Of a stretch of DNA of 64,000 nucleotides, positions 55,167-63,736 are shown one piece after another. The stretch spans positions 416,061 through 480,060 of the forward strand of contig NZ_JAEUAT010000005.1 of the NCBI RefSeq assembly GCF_019511525.1. Reading direction: 5' to 3'. Every line of letters starts with the position of its first letter. Position 1 is the stretch's first letter. The stretch comes from Rhizobium cauense. Lineage in GTDB: Bacteria > Pseudomonadota > Alphaproteobacteria > Rhizobiales > Rhizobiaceae. The notes under the pieces were generated by a model. The model searched no databases and was not told the DNA's origin. It saw only the letters and a list, made by a program, of their open reading frames with translations. Both the position numbers and the translations under genes were made by a program.

Positions 55167-56162
55167 ATGTTTCGCTTCTGTGGTGCTGTCGCTGCAGGCC
55201 TTGTACTTGTGTTGTTTGGTCTGGTGCCGGCGTTCTCCGCCGAACCGGTGGGACAGGCCACGTTGATCAGGACCGAGGTGACCGGCCAGACCGGCGCCCT
55301 GGTTGTTCGATCGCCAGTTCATCGCGATGAGCGCATTCGCACGTCCAGATCGGGCCTCGGGCAATTTATCTTCAAAGACGGCACCAAGCTGGCCGTCGGT
55401 GCAGGCTCAACCGTCGTGATCGACAAGTTTGTCTATGACGACTCTGCTTCCGTGAAGCGGCTTTCGATCAAGGCGGCGAAGGGCACGTTCCGCTGGATCA
55501 GTGGCAATTCGAAATCCTCGGCCTATTCCATCGTAACTCCTGCAGGAACGATCGGCGTGCGCGGCACGGCTTTCGACTTCTACGTAGGCCCGAACGGTAC
55601 GACGGCCATCGTGCTTCTGAACGGTTCTGCCAGCTTTTGTGGCCCGGGTGGCTGCAAGCAGCTCCAACGGCAGTGCGATTGCGTGATCGCAACTCGCGGC
55701 GGCAGGATGACGGATCCAAGCAGGGTCAACCGCAGCACGTTGACGACGCTGAGCAATTCGCGCGCTCTCCCCTTCCTTTCCGGCGATCAGCAGCTTTCAG
55801 GCGCACTTGGGGGGATTCGCACGACGTGCGGGCTGGCATCCCTGCGCCAGGATCGCCAGGAGCGACCCCAGCGCCAAGAGCGTCAGGAGCGGCCAGCACC
55901 ACAGGCGCCACAGCAGGCACCCCAGCAGCAGGCGCCCCAGCAACAAGCGCCTCAGACTCCGCCCGACAACCCGGATCCGCCCGACAAGCCCGACAAGCCC
56001 GACAAGCCCGATAAGCCTCACAAGCCGGATCGTCATCACGACCGGGATCATCACGGCCGAGGCCATCATGATCGGGATCATCGCGGTCATGGAGGGGGAG
56101 ACGACGATGGTGATCGCGACCGTCGTCATGGTCACCGCGGCCGCGGTGGCGGTAACAACTAA
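55167..56162 (+). CDS. FecR-domain protein with Pro/Gln-rich and His/Asp-rich tail
   Basis: The protein is 331 aa. A signal peptide (FRFCGAVAAGLVLVLFGLVPAFSA) is followed by a FecR-type beta domain (about 30-170: DERIRTSRSGLGQFIFKDGT; AKGTFRWISGNSKSSAY; TPAGTIGVRGTAFDFYV). The C-terminal third is low complexity: QQAPQQQAP repeats, then PDKPDKPDKPDKP, then an HDRDHHGRGHHDRDHRG tract that could bind metal. Such free FecR proteins are periplasmic. The ATG at 55167 starts the signal peptide; a TTG at 55143 is less likely. It converges on the CHASE2 cyclase gene (22 bp between stops). Confidence 0.87.
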   Translation: MFRFCGAVAAGLVLVLFGLVPAFSAEPVGQATLIRTEVTGQTGALVVRSPVHRDERIRTSRSGLGQFIFKDGTKLAVGAGSTVVIDKFVYDDSASVKRLSIKAAKGTFRWISGNSKSSAYSIVTPAGTIGVRGTAFDFYVGPNGTTAIVLLNGSASFCGPGGCKQLQRQCDCVIATRGGRMTDPSRVNRSTLTTLSNSRALPFLSGDQQLSGALGGIRTTCGLASLRQDRQERPQRQERQERPAPQAPQQAPQQQAPQQQAPQTPPDNPDPPDKPDKPDKPDKPHKPDRHHDRDHHGRGHHDRDHRGHGGGDDDGDRDRRHGHRGRGGGNN

Positions 56163-56184
56163 GGGAAAGTCGGCTCCCGTCCGG

Positions 56185-58359
56185 CTAGCCGGTACGAATG
56201 CTGTCGTCATCGCTGCCGGGTATGTCGCGGAAGTGATCGGCCCTGCGGGCGATCCGATCGTAGAATGGCGACAAGGCCGCGGTCAGCGCCTGAGCTTTCA
56301 ACTTGGCAAGGCTCAGAAGCTTCCGGCTGTCGGTCGAACGGCGACGAAACGCATCGACCAGCTCCTGATGCAACTGCTGCATCTCGGCAAATTCACTCGA
56401 TCGGCGTACCTGTTCACCGCCGATGACGGCGTAGAGGCGTGCCCGGTTGCTCTTTCCCTTCAGCCCAAGCGCACCGGCGTCGAGAAGAGCGAAATGCGGC
56501 AATTCGCTTGCCGTGTTCTCCGAGACTAGAATATCGAAGCCGACCTCCTTGCAGGCGGATTCGATGCGCGCCGCGACGTTTACGGCATCGCCGACGGCGG
56601 AGTAGTTGAAGCGCGTCTCGGCTCCCATGTTGCCGACGCATGCTAGGCCGGTATGGATGCCGATGCCGATTCCCACCTGATAATCCTTCCCGAAGCCGAA
56701 GGCATCTGTTGCATTGAGCGACGCGAGTGTCTCGCGCATGGCAAGAGCTGCGCGGACTGCCTTGGCAGGGTGGTTGGAGACATCGACCGGGGCATTCCAG
56801 AACGCCATGATCGAATCGCCGATAAACTTGTCGAGCGTGCCCTCATTGGCGGTTACGTGACGGCTCAGTGCGTCGAGGAGCGTATTGAGAAACCGGACGA
56901 CCTCGGCGGGCTGAAGGCGTTCGCTGAGTTCCGTGAAGCCGCGCACGTCGACGAACATCATCGTCAGTTCGCGGTCGTCGCCACCGAGGCGCAGAGCATT
57001 CCGGGTGTGCTCGATGCGATAGAGCAGCGAGGGCGAGAGGTACTGTCCGAAGGCGCGGCGAACCTCGCGTCGCTCGCGATTGATGACCAGGATGCGAAAC
57101 GACGTGGCGGCAAAATGGATGATCGAACCGGCGATGATTGGTGCAAGCGGATCGAGAAGCAGGCCCCAGGTTGAAAAGGCAAACCAGGAGGCGGCAAGCG
57201 CGAGTGCGGTAAGGCAAAGACCGCAGGCGAGCGCTACGGCTGGGCTGACGAAGGTCGTCAGGACGACGAGAATCGTGCCGAGCACGGCGATCGCAAGAAT
57301 CTCCATCCCATCCGCCCAGTCGGGCCGGGACAGGAAGTGGCCGGTCAGGATCTGCTCAACGGTCTGGGCATGCATGGAAACGCCCGGAACGTTCTGGCCG
57401 AGCGCCGTGGTACGAATATCCTGCAGCCCAGCAGAAGAGGTGCCGACGAAGATGATGCTGCCTTCGATGAGGGCGGCGATCTCCGGCGCGACGCCCTGCG
57501 GAGCAAGGATCTTCGCGGCGGAGATGTAACGCTCGGCAGCATCGGGACTGGTGTAAAGCCAGAGCTCGCCGCTCGCCGTTACCGGCACGACAAATTCACC
57601 GACCTTGGCCGATGTCAGCGTGTCGGGAGCATCTGGTGCGGCCGCGAGCAAATAGGTGGAAGCGCCCTGAGCCACGCGCAGCGCCTCGATGGCGAGATTC
57701 GGATAGAGCTGCTCGCCGTCGCTTAGAAAGAGCGGAACCTTGCGGACGACAGCGGAGGAATTGCCGGGATTGAGACTGATATGACCAAGACCAGCGGCGT
57801 TCATTTGCAATTGCGGGCGCACGGGTGTCGCTGCATCGAGGCGTGGAGGAGCGTTGACCGGGTTTTCGCCAGTGAAGGCGAAGCCTGCCTTGACGGGCGG
57901 TCGGTAGTTTCCCTCCGTCGTGAGACCGAAGCCGAGCACAACGGGACGTCCGGCGATCGCCTCCGCGAAAAGTTCGTCATTGTCCGGAAGGCGACTCAAC
58001 AAAGCCGGATCAACTCCGGCGACATCGCGCATGACGGTGCGGGGGGAGAGACGATCAGGCTCCGCAAACAGTACGTCGAAGGCGATCGCCGCTGCTCCCA
58101 GATCGGACAGCCGCTGCACGAGCAGCGCCAGCCGGTCGCGCGGCCAGGGCCACTGGCCGAATTCCTTGAGCGATGCCTCGTCAATGTCGACGACGCGAAC
58201 CGGCGTCGGTTCGACAAGGCGCGGAGAAATGCGTTGATACTCGTCGAAGGTCAGGTCGCGGATCTGCTGGAGGAGTGGCGGATCGCTGACACGCAGCACG
58301 GTAAAGCTCGCGACGATCGCAAGGCCAATGATAACGCCGATTTGCTGCGCACGCGTCAT
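56185..58359 (-). CDS. CHASE2-domain adenylate cyclase (class III)
   Basis: The protein is 724 aa from the ATG at 58359. TM1 lies at the N-terminus. A periplasmic CHASE2 sensor covers about residues 30-340 (VVDIDEASLKEFGQWPWPR; AIAFDVLFAEPDR; IIFVGTSSAGLQD). Three helices follow (about 345-440) and then a cyclase catalytic domain (about 475-650). Metal-binding Asp residues are in MFVDVRGFTELS and in FIGDSIMAFW; the Lys in LDKFIGD and Asp in SAVGDAVNVAARIES suggest ATP as substrate. It should make cAMP in response to a periplasmic signal. Its neighbour is a FecR protein, a frequent partner of CHASE2 systems. Confidence 0.92.
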   Translation of the reverse strand: MTRAQQIGVIIGLAIVASFTVLRVSDPPLLQQIRDLTFDEYQRISPRLVEPTPVRVVDIDEASLKEFGQWPWPRDRLALLVQRLSDLGAAAIAFDVLFAEPDRLSPRTVMRDVAGVDPALLSRLPDNDELFAEAIAGRPVVLGFGLTTEGNYRPPVKAGFAFTGENPVNAPPRLDAATPVRPQLQMNAAGLGHISLNPGNSSAVVRKVPLFLSDGEQLYPNLAIEALRVAQGASTYLLAAAPDAPDTLTSAKVGEFVVPVTASGELWLYTSPDAAERYISAAKILAPQGVAPEIAALIEGSIIFVGTSSAGLQDIRTTALGQNVPGVSMHAQTVEQILTGHFLSRPDWADGMEILAIAVLGTILVVLTTFVSPAVALACGLCLTALALAASWFAFSTWGLLLDPLAPIIAGSIIHFAATSFRILVINRERREVRRAFGQYLSPSLLYRIEHTRNALRLGGDDRELTMMFVDVRGFTELSERLQPAEVVRFLNTLLDALSRHVTANEGTLDKFIGDSIMAFWNAPVDVSNHPAKAVRAALAMRETLASLNATDAFGFGKDYQVGIGIGIHTGLACVGNMGAETRFNYSAVGDAVNVAARIESACKEVGFDILVSENTASELPHFALLDAGALGLKGKSNRARLYAVIGGEQVRRSSEFAEMQQLHQELVDAFRRRSTDSRKLLSLAKLKAQALTAALSPFYDRIARRADHFRDIPGSDDDSIRTG

Positions 58360-58547
58360 ATGCGATCGGAGCCCTTGTGCCGGAGCGCCCTGCGGCACGA
58401 AACGGAGGCAATGACGTCTCCGCCCGTGTGTCCAAGCCCGCCTAGGCTGCCTTGTTCCGACGCACTATGCAATGGCAAGGCCGTGATGGGCAGGGCGCAA
58501 ACGCTCGGAAATAAGGCGTAGACCGCAAACGTCCGCAGATGCGGGGT

Positions 58548-59609
58548 TTAGCTGCGATAGAGCATCCAGTCCTTACGTGCGCCGACTGAAAAGAACACGA
58601 CCTTCTCGTTGTCTTCTTCCGTCGCTGTATGAAGGGCCTTTTCGGCGTTTGCCACCAGTTCGGATGCGGTGCTGGCCTGATAGGTCGTGCTGCATCCAAA
58701 CCGGGCGATGACTTTGGGCATTATTCCCGGCCGGCTATCGAAGGCAGCGTGGCAACCTCGTCGCATCTGATCCGCGATCTTCTGGATTTCGCCCTCGGTG
58801 CTCGTTCTGACGATGACGCCGATCTGTGGTCGATCAAGCCACGCAGCGAAATCGGTGGTCTGAACGGTTTGTGACACGATAGCGCCAAGGCGCTCCAAGA
58901 CGGCTTCCTTAAGCCTCAGCAGTTCGGTGCTTTCAAATGGTGCCAGCACCACCAGATTGCAAAGAAGGAGCGAGATGTCGTCCGGGTAGCGTTCGGCGCC
59001 GTAGAGTTCGGCAAGTTTCTTGTGGAATCCGCGCCGGTTGGCGAGCTTGGTGGTGGGATGCGTGAACTTTGTGCGCTCGAACTCCTCCACATCGCTCGAA
59101 ATGGCTTCGACTGCAGAAATTTGTGTCGCAACACTTTCCAGCAGCTTGACGCTTTTCGACTGCTGAATCTCGCCCATCTGTCGAATGGAGCCAAGGTGGG
59201 ATTGGATCGTCTTGGTATCCCTCGGGTCGATCGAAGAGATTTTCCCAGTCGCCTGACCCAGCATGTTCGTGAAGGTCGACAGCGAACTCTGGCCCGACTG
59301 GAGTGACTCCTTCAGGGTTGTCAATTCATTCTGCAGGCGGCTGGCAGACTCATCATGCACTGACTTGCCGAAATGATGCGGCAAATAGGTGCGAGCCAAC
59401 GTCTCGATTTCTTGTTCCGTGATTGGCTTGCGGAGGCGGGCGAACTTCTCGCGGAGTTCCGGATTGTTGCCACTGACGACTTCATACATCAGCTCGTAAT
59501 TTACCGGCGAAGCTTCGATCTCCAGCCGGTTGAGCGTTGCAAAAACCGTATTGTAAATTTCCTTACGAGCTTGCTGCGCAGGTTTTGTGGACAAGTTTGC
59601 AACTGCCAT
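58548..59609 (-). CDS. GGDEF-like protein lacking the GGDEF motif, 353 aa
   Basis: The N-terminal domain (about 1-80: EIYNTVFATLNRLEIEASPV, then NYELMYEVVSGNNPEL) is a module seen ahead of diguanylate cyclase domains in rhizobia. A coiled-coil-like region follows (90-180), then a fold resembling GGDEF (TKLANRRGFHKKLAELYG at about 190-207). Where GGDEF should stand, the sequence reads AAWLDRPQIGVIV, so the metal and GTP-binding residues are missing. It is probably catalytically dead, and could act as a c-di-GMP or GTP effector or scaffold. The ATG at 59609 follows GAAAGGCG. Confidence 0.75.
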   Translation of the reverse strand: MAVANLSTKPAQQARKEIYNTVFATLNRLEIEASPVNYELMYEVVSGNNPELREKFARLRKPITEQEIETLARTYLPHHFGKSVHDESASRLQNELTTLKESLQSGQSSLSTFTNMLGQATGKISSIDPRDTKTIQSHLGSIRQMGEIQQSKSVKLLESVATQISAVEAISSDVEEFERTKFTHPTTKLANRRGFHKKLAELYGAERYPDDISLLLCNLVVLAPFESTELLRLKEAVLERLGAIVSQTVQTTDFAAWLDRPQIGVIVRTSTEGEIQKIADQMRRGCHAAFDSRPGIMPKVIARFGCSTTYQASTASELVANAEKALHTATEEDNEKVVFFSVGARKDWMLYRS

Positions 59610-60075
59610 ATGCAACGCCTTTCGCGGGAAGCGTCACAGGCGTTGCACCTGAGACGAGGTCGGACAGGTATGCGTGAGACCGAGACTTTCGAGAATGCAG
59701 GCAAGAGAACATCGCGTCCGCCCCGCTTCATGCGGTTCATCTCATGCTACTGCATCATGTCGGACAACTTAGAGTAAGTCGCGGCTAATTAAGAATCTGT
59801 GAAATCGGTGATGGGGATTTGATGCACCGCCAAGGCGCATTGGTCCCAGGCCTGTTCGAAACGACGGTCGATGGTTCCAATCCCTTGCTTTGGCCACCTT
59901 GCCACCCCCCCACAAACTCGCTAAGAGACGCGCAACTTGGGCCCTTGGGGGGCAAGGCTTTAGAAGAGTTCCAGAAACTCCCAATTTCCTGGCTCTTCAG
60001 CCATGCGGCTCCATTCAGGGCTCGTGACGCCGGGTGGTTTTGACCGCTCTCGGCACTAGGTCGTGGTAGAGGCAT
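59610..60075. other. Leader region of lysC with a long-range hairpin
   Basis: About 460 bp without a supported gene. The left end holds the promoter of the GGDEF-like gene, the right end that of lysC. A hairpin is visible at 59897-59957. I see no match to a known lysine or SAM riboswitch. Confidence 0.5.
59897..59957 (+). promoter_or_regulatory. Putative hairpin in the lysC leader
   Basis: CCTTGCC-A-CCCC (59897-59908) pairs with GGGGGGCAAGG (59947-59957), with one bulged A, giving 11 base pairs and a loop of about 38 bases. It lies 120-180 bp before the lysC ATG. It may be a transcription or translation control element, or incidental. Confidence 0.35.
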
Positions 60076-61350
60076 ATGGCACGCATCGTAATGAAGTTCG
60101 GCGGAACCTCCGTCGCTGATCTGGACCGCATCAAGAACGTTGCCCGCCATGTGAAACGTGAAGTCGATGCAGGTCACGAGGTGGCCGTTGTTGTCTCGGC
60201 CATGTCCGGCAAGACCAACGAGCTGGTCGGTTGGGTGCAGGGGACGCCGAAGGTGGTTGGTGCCAATTCGCCGTTCTACGATGCGCGTGAATACGATGCC
60301 GTTGTTGCGTCAGGCGAGCAGGTGACCTCCGGGCTACTCGCGATCGCGCTGCAGGCAATGGATATCAACGCGCGCTCCTGGCAGGGATGGCAGATCCCCA
60401 TCCGTACCGACAACGCTCATGGTGCTGCTCGCATTCTCGATATCGATGGCTCCGACATCATCAAGCGCATGGGTGAGGGCCAGGTTGCAGTCATTGCCGG
60501 CTTCCAAGGCCTCGGCCCCGACAATCGTATTGCGACGCTCGGCCGCGGTGGCTCGGATACCTCAGCGGTTGCAATCGCCGCTGCGGTCAAGGCCGATCGC
60601 TGCGACATCTACACCGATGTCGACGGCGTCTACACGACGGACCCGCGCATCGTGCCGCAGGCGCGTCGCCTGAAGAAGATCGCCTTCGAGGAAATGCTCG
60701 AAATGGCCTCGCTCGGCGCGAAGGTTCTGCAGGTTCGCTCCGTCGAGCTTGCCATGGTGCACAAGGTCCGTACCTTCGTGCGCTCCTCTTTCGAAGATCC
60801 CGATGCTCCGGGCATGGGTGACTTCTTGAATCCGCCCGGAACGCTGATTTGTGACGAGGATGAAATCGTGGAACAGGAAGTAGTCACCGGCATCGCCTAT
60901 GCCAAGGATGAGGCTCAGATCTCGCTTCGCCGTCTTGCCGACCGGCCGGGCGTTTCCGCCGCGATCTTCGGACCGCTGGCCGAAAGCCACATCAACGTCG
61001 ACATGATCGTCCAGAACATCTCCGAAGATGGCTCGAAGACCGACATGACCTTCACGGTTCCGTCGGGCGATGTCGAAAAGGCGATCAAGGTTCTCGGCGA
61101 GAACAAGGAAAAGATCGGCTACGACGTCGTTCAGAACGAATCGGGCCTGGTGAAGGTGTCGGTTATCGGTATCGGCATGCGAAGCCACGCCGGCGTTGCC
61201 GCCACCGCATTCAAGGCGCTGGCCGACAAGGGCATCAATATCAAGGCGATTACGACGTCGGAGATCAAAATTTCGATCCTGATCGACGGTCCGTATGCGG
61301 AACTCGCTGTCAGGACTTTGCATTCCTGCTACGGTCTGGATAAGAACTGA
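60076..61350 (+). CDS. lysC: Aspartate kinase
   Basis: The enzyme phosphorylates aspartate, the first step toward lysine, threonine and methionine. It is 424 aa. The kinase domain starts with VMKFGGTSVAD and contains the ASGEQVTSGLLA and GRGGSDTSAVAIAAA motifs; the C-terminal half has the two ACT domains (ITGIAYAKDEAQISLRRL region; VSVIGIGMRSHAGVAATAF) for feedback by lysine or threonine. Length and layout match the class with an internal beta-subunit start, though I cannot show that start is used. It precedes ptsP. Confidence 0.97.
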   Translation: MARIVMKFGGTSVADLDRIKNVARHVKREVDAGHEVAVVVSAMSGKTNELVGWVQGTPKVVGANSPFYDAREYDAVVASGEQVTSGLLAIALQAMDINARSWQGWQIPIRTDNAHGAARILDIDGSDIIKRMGEGQVAVIAGFQGLGPDNRIATLGRGGSDTSAVAIAAAVKADRCDIYTDVDGVYTTDPRIVPQARRLKKIAFEEMLEMASLGAKVLQVRSVELAMVHKVRTFVRSSFEDPDAPGMGDFLNPPGTLICDEDEIVEQEVVTGIAYAKDEAQISLRRLADRPGVSAAIFGPLAESHINVDMIVQNISEDGSKTDMTFTVPSGDVEKAIKVLGENKEKIGYDVVQNESGLVKVSVIGIGMRSHAGVAATAFKALADKGINIKAITTSEIKISILIDGPYAELAVRTLHSCYGLDKN

Positions 61351-61440
61351 TTCTGAACAGGCTTGCCGCGCGTTCAAGTTGAGAAGTCACGCGGCAATTG
61401 GCTGTGAGACTTTGATGTTTGTTTTGGAGCTTGAGACGCA

Positions 61441-63708
61441 ATGAGAGACCTTTCCGGCGGTCCGCGCGTGCTGCTCAAGCGGCTACGCGAGTTGATGGCG
61501 GAGCCGCTGGAGCCGCAGGAGCGTCTCGATCGGATCGTTCGCCAGATTGCGGGCAACATGGTTGCGGAGGTTTGCTCCGTTTATGTGCTGCGCGCCGACG
61601 GGGTCCTCGAGCTCTATGCAACCGAAGGTCTGAAGAAGGAAGCGGTCCACCTGTCCCAACTCAAGATGGGACAGGGTCTGGTCGGTACGATCGCCGCATC
61701 GGCGCAGCCGCTCAATCTCTCCGACGCGCAATCGCATCCCGCCTTCCGCTACCTGCCGGAAACCGGCGAAGAGATCTATCATTCCTTCCTCGGCGTCCCG
61801 ATCCTGCGCACGGGCCGTTCGCTCGGCGTCCTGGTCGTGCAGAACAAGGCAAGCCGCACTTACCGCGAAGAAGAGCTCGAAGCTCTCGAGACGACCGCGA
61901 TGGTGCTTGCCGAGATGATCGCTACCGGCGAGCTCAAGAAGATCACGAAGCCTGGTCTCGAACTCGACCTGACGCGGTCGGTGACCATCGACGGCGACAC
62001 CTATAACGAAGGTATCGGTCTCGGCTACGTCGTGCTGCACGAGCCGCGCATTGTCGTCACCAACCTGCTGAACGAGGATTCCGAGAAGGAAATCCGGCGC
62101 CTGGGCGAAGCGCTCGGGTCGTTGCGCATTTCGATCGATGACCTTCTGTCGCAGCGCGACGTGTCGATGGAGGGCGAGCACCGCGAGGTTCTTGAAACCT
62201 ACCGGATGTTTGCTCATGACCAAGGTTGGGTGCGCAAGCTCGAGGAGGCGATCCGCAACGGCCTGACCGCGGAAGCCGCAGTCGAGAAGGTGCAGAGCGA
62301 CACCAAGGCGCGCATGATCCGCATGACCGATCCCTATTTGCGGGAGCGGATGCACGATTTCGAAGATCTGGCGAACCGCCTGCTGCGGCAGCTGACCGGC
62401 TACACCGGCCGCACAGCGGGGGATGGTTTCCCAAGCGACGCCATCATCCTGGCGCGTGCGATGGGTGCGGCCGAGCTGTTGGACTATCCTCGTGCCAATG
62501 TGCGCGGGCTCGTGCTGGAAGAAGGCGCGGTGACGAGCCATGTTGTGATTGTCGCGCGTGCGATGGGCATTCCCGTGATCGGCCAGGCTGCCGGCGTGGT
62601 GGCGCTTGCCGAAAACGGCGATGCCGTGATCATCGATGGGGATGGCGGGCATGTGCATCTTCGCCCGATGCCCGAACACCAGCGCTCCTATGAGGAAAAG
62701 GTACGGTTCCGGGCCCGGAGGCAGGAACAGTTCCGGGCGCTGCGCTCCGTAGAGCCGCGCACCAAGGACGGGCAGCGCGTATCGCTGATGATGAATGCCG
62801 GGCTGCTGGTCGATCTGCCGCAGCTGTCGGAATCGGGCGCCGAAGGGATCGGCCTGTTCCGCACCGAGTTGCAGTTCATGATCGCCTCCACGATGCCGAA
62901 GGCCGAAGAGCAGGAGCTGTTCTATCGCAACGTGCTGAAGCAAGCGGCCGGACGGGTCGTGACTTTCCGTACACTCGATATTGGTGGCGACAAGGTCGTT
63001 CCCTATTTCCGTGGCCATGAGGAAGAAAACCCGGCGCTCGGCTGGCGAGCGATCCGGCTGTCGCTCGACCGCCCGGGCCTGCTGCGCACGCAGTTGCGTG
63101 CCATGCTGAAGGCCGCGGCCGGTCTCGAGCTGAAACTGATGGTGCCGATGGTCACTGAGGTTTCCGAAATCACTGCGGTGCGTGAGCTGCTGCAGAAGGA
63201 GGTTCAGCACCTCTCTCGTTTTGGCCACGGTTTGCCGCGCAAGCTGCAGTTCGGCGCGATGCTTGAGGTGCCGGCATTGCTGTGGCAGCTCGACGAGCTG
63301 ATGTCGGCGGTAGATTTCGTTTCGGTCGGTTCGAACGACCTCTTCCAGTTTTCGATGGCGGTCGATCGCGGCAATGCGCGGGTTTCCGACCGTTTCGATC
63401 CGCTTGGCAAGCCCTTCCTCAGGATCCTGCGCGACATCGTGCGGGCGGGTGAGCGCAACAATACGCCGGTGACGCTGTGCGGCGAGCTTGCCGGCAAGCC
63501 GATCTCGGCGATGGCCCTGCTCGGTATCGGCTTCCGCTCGGTATCGATGTCGCCGGCGTCGATCGGCCCGGTCAAGGCGATGTTGCTCGGTCTTGACGCC
63601 GAGGCTCTGGCAAAGGCGATGAACGAGGCGCTTGACGATACCAAGTCGGCGACTTCAATGCGCGATGTGCTTGCCCACTTCGCCGAAGCTCACAATATTC
63701 CTCTTTAG
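61441..63708 (+). CDS. ptsP: PTS-Ntr enzyme I (phosphoenolpyruvate-protein phosphotransferase PtsP)
   Basis: This is the first enzyme of the nitrogen-related phosphotransferase system. It takes phosphate from PEP and passes it to NPr. The protein is 755 aa. An N-terminal GAF domain (about 20-165) replaces sugar-PTS features and is known in this family as a glutamine/2-oxoglutarate sensor. The phospho-His lies in GAVTSHVVIVARAMGIPV. The PEP-binding TIM barrel follows (GIGLFRTELQFM; DIGGDKVVPYF; FVSVGSNDLFQFSMAVDR; the catalytic Cys in TLCGELAG). It is co-transcribed between lysC and prfA, as in other rhizobia. Confidence 0.97.
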   Translation: MRDLSGGPRVLLKRLRELMAEPLEPQERLDRIVRQIAGNMVAEVCSVYVLRADGVLELYATEGLKKEAVHLSQLKMGQGLVGTIAASAQPLNLSDAQSHPAFRYLPETGEEIYHSFLGVPILRTGRSLGVLVVQNKASRTYREEELEALETTAMVLAEMIATGELKKITKPGLELDLTRSVTIDGDTYNEGIGLGYVVLHEPRIVVTNLLNEDSEKEIRRLGEALGSLRISIDDLLSQRDVSMEGEHREVLETYRMFAHDQGWVRKLEEAIRNGLTAEAAVEKVQSDTKARMIRMTDPYLRERMHDFEDLANRLLRQLTGYTGRTAGDGFPSDAIILARAMGAAELLDYPRANVRGLVLEEGAVTSHVVIVARAMGIPVIGQAAGVVALAENGDAVIIDGDGGHVHLRPMPEHQRSYEEKVRFRARRQEQFRALRSVEPRTKDGQRVSLMMNAGLLVDLPQLSESGAEGIGLFRTELQFMIASTMPKAEEQELFYRNVLKQAAGRVVTFRTLDIGGDKVVPYFRGHEEENPALGWRAIRLSLDRPGLLRTQLRAMLKAAAGLELKLMVPMVTEVSEITAVRELLQKEVQHLSRFGHGLPRKLQFGAMLEVPALLWQLDELMSAVDFVSVGSNDLFQFSMAVDRGNARVSDRFDPLGKPFLRILRDIVRAGERNNTPVTLCGELAGKPISAMALLGIGFRSVSMSPASIGPVKAMLLGLDAEALAKAMNEALDDTKSATSMRDVLAHFAEAHNIPL

Positions 63709-63736
63709 TTAAAGACAAGCAGAATCGGAGTGAAGG

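Noticed and set aside
61483..63228. 581-codon open frame antisense to ptsP
   Set aside because: A shadow of the ptsP reading frame with His/Arg-rich random composition; ptsP is certain.
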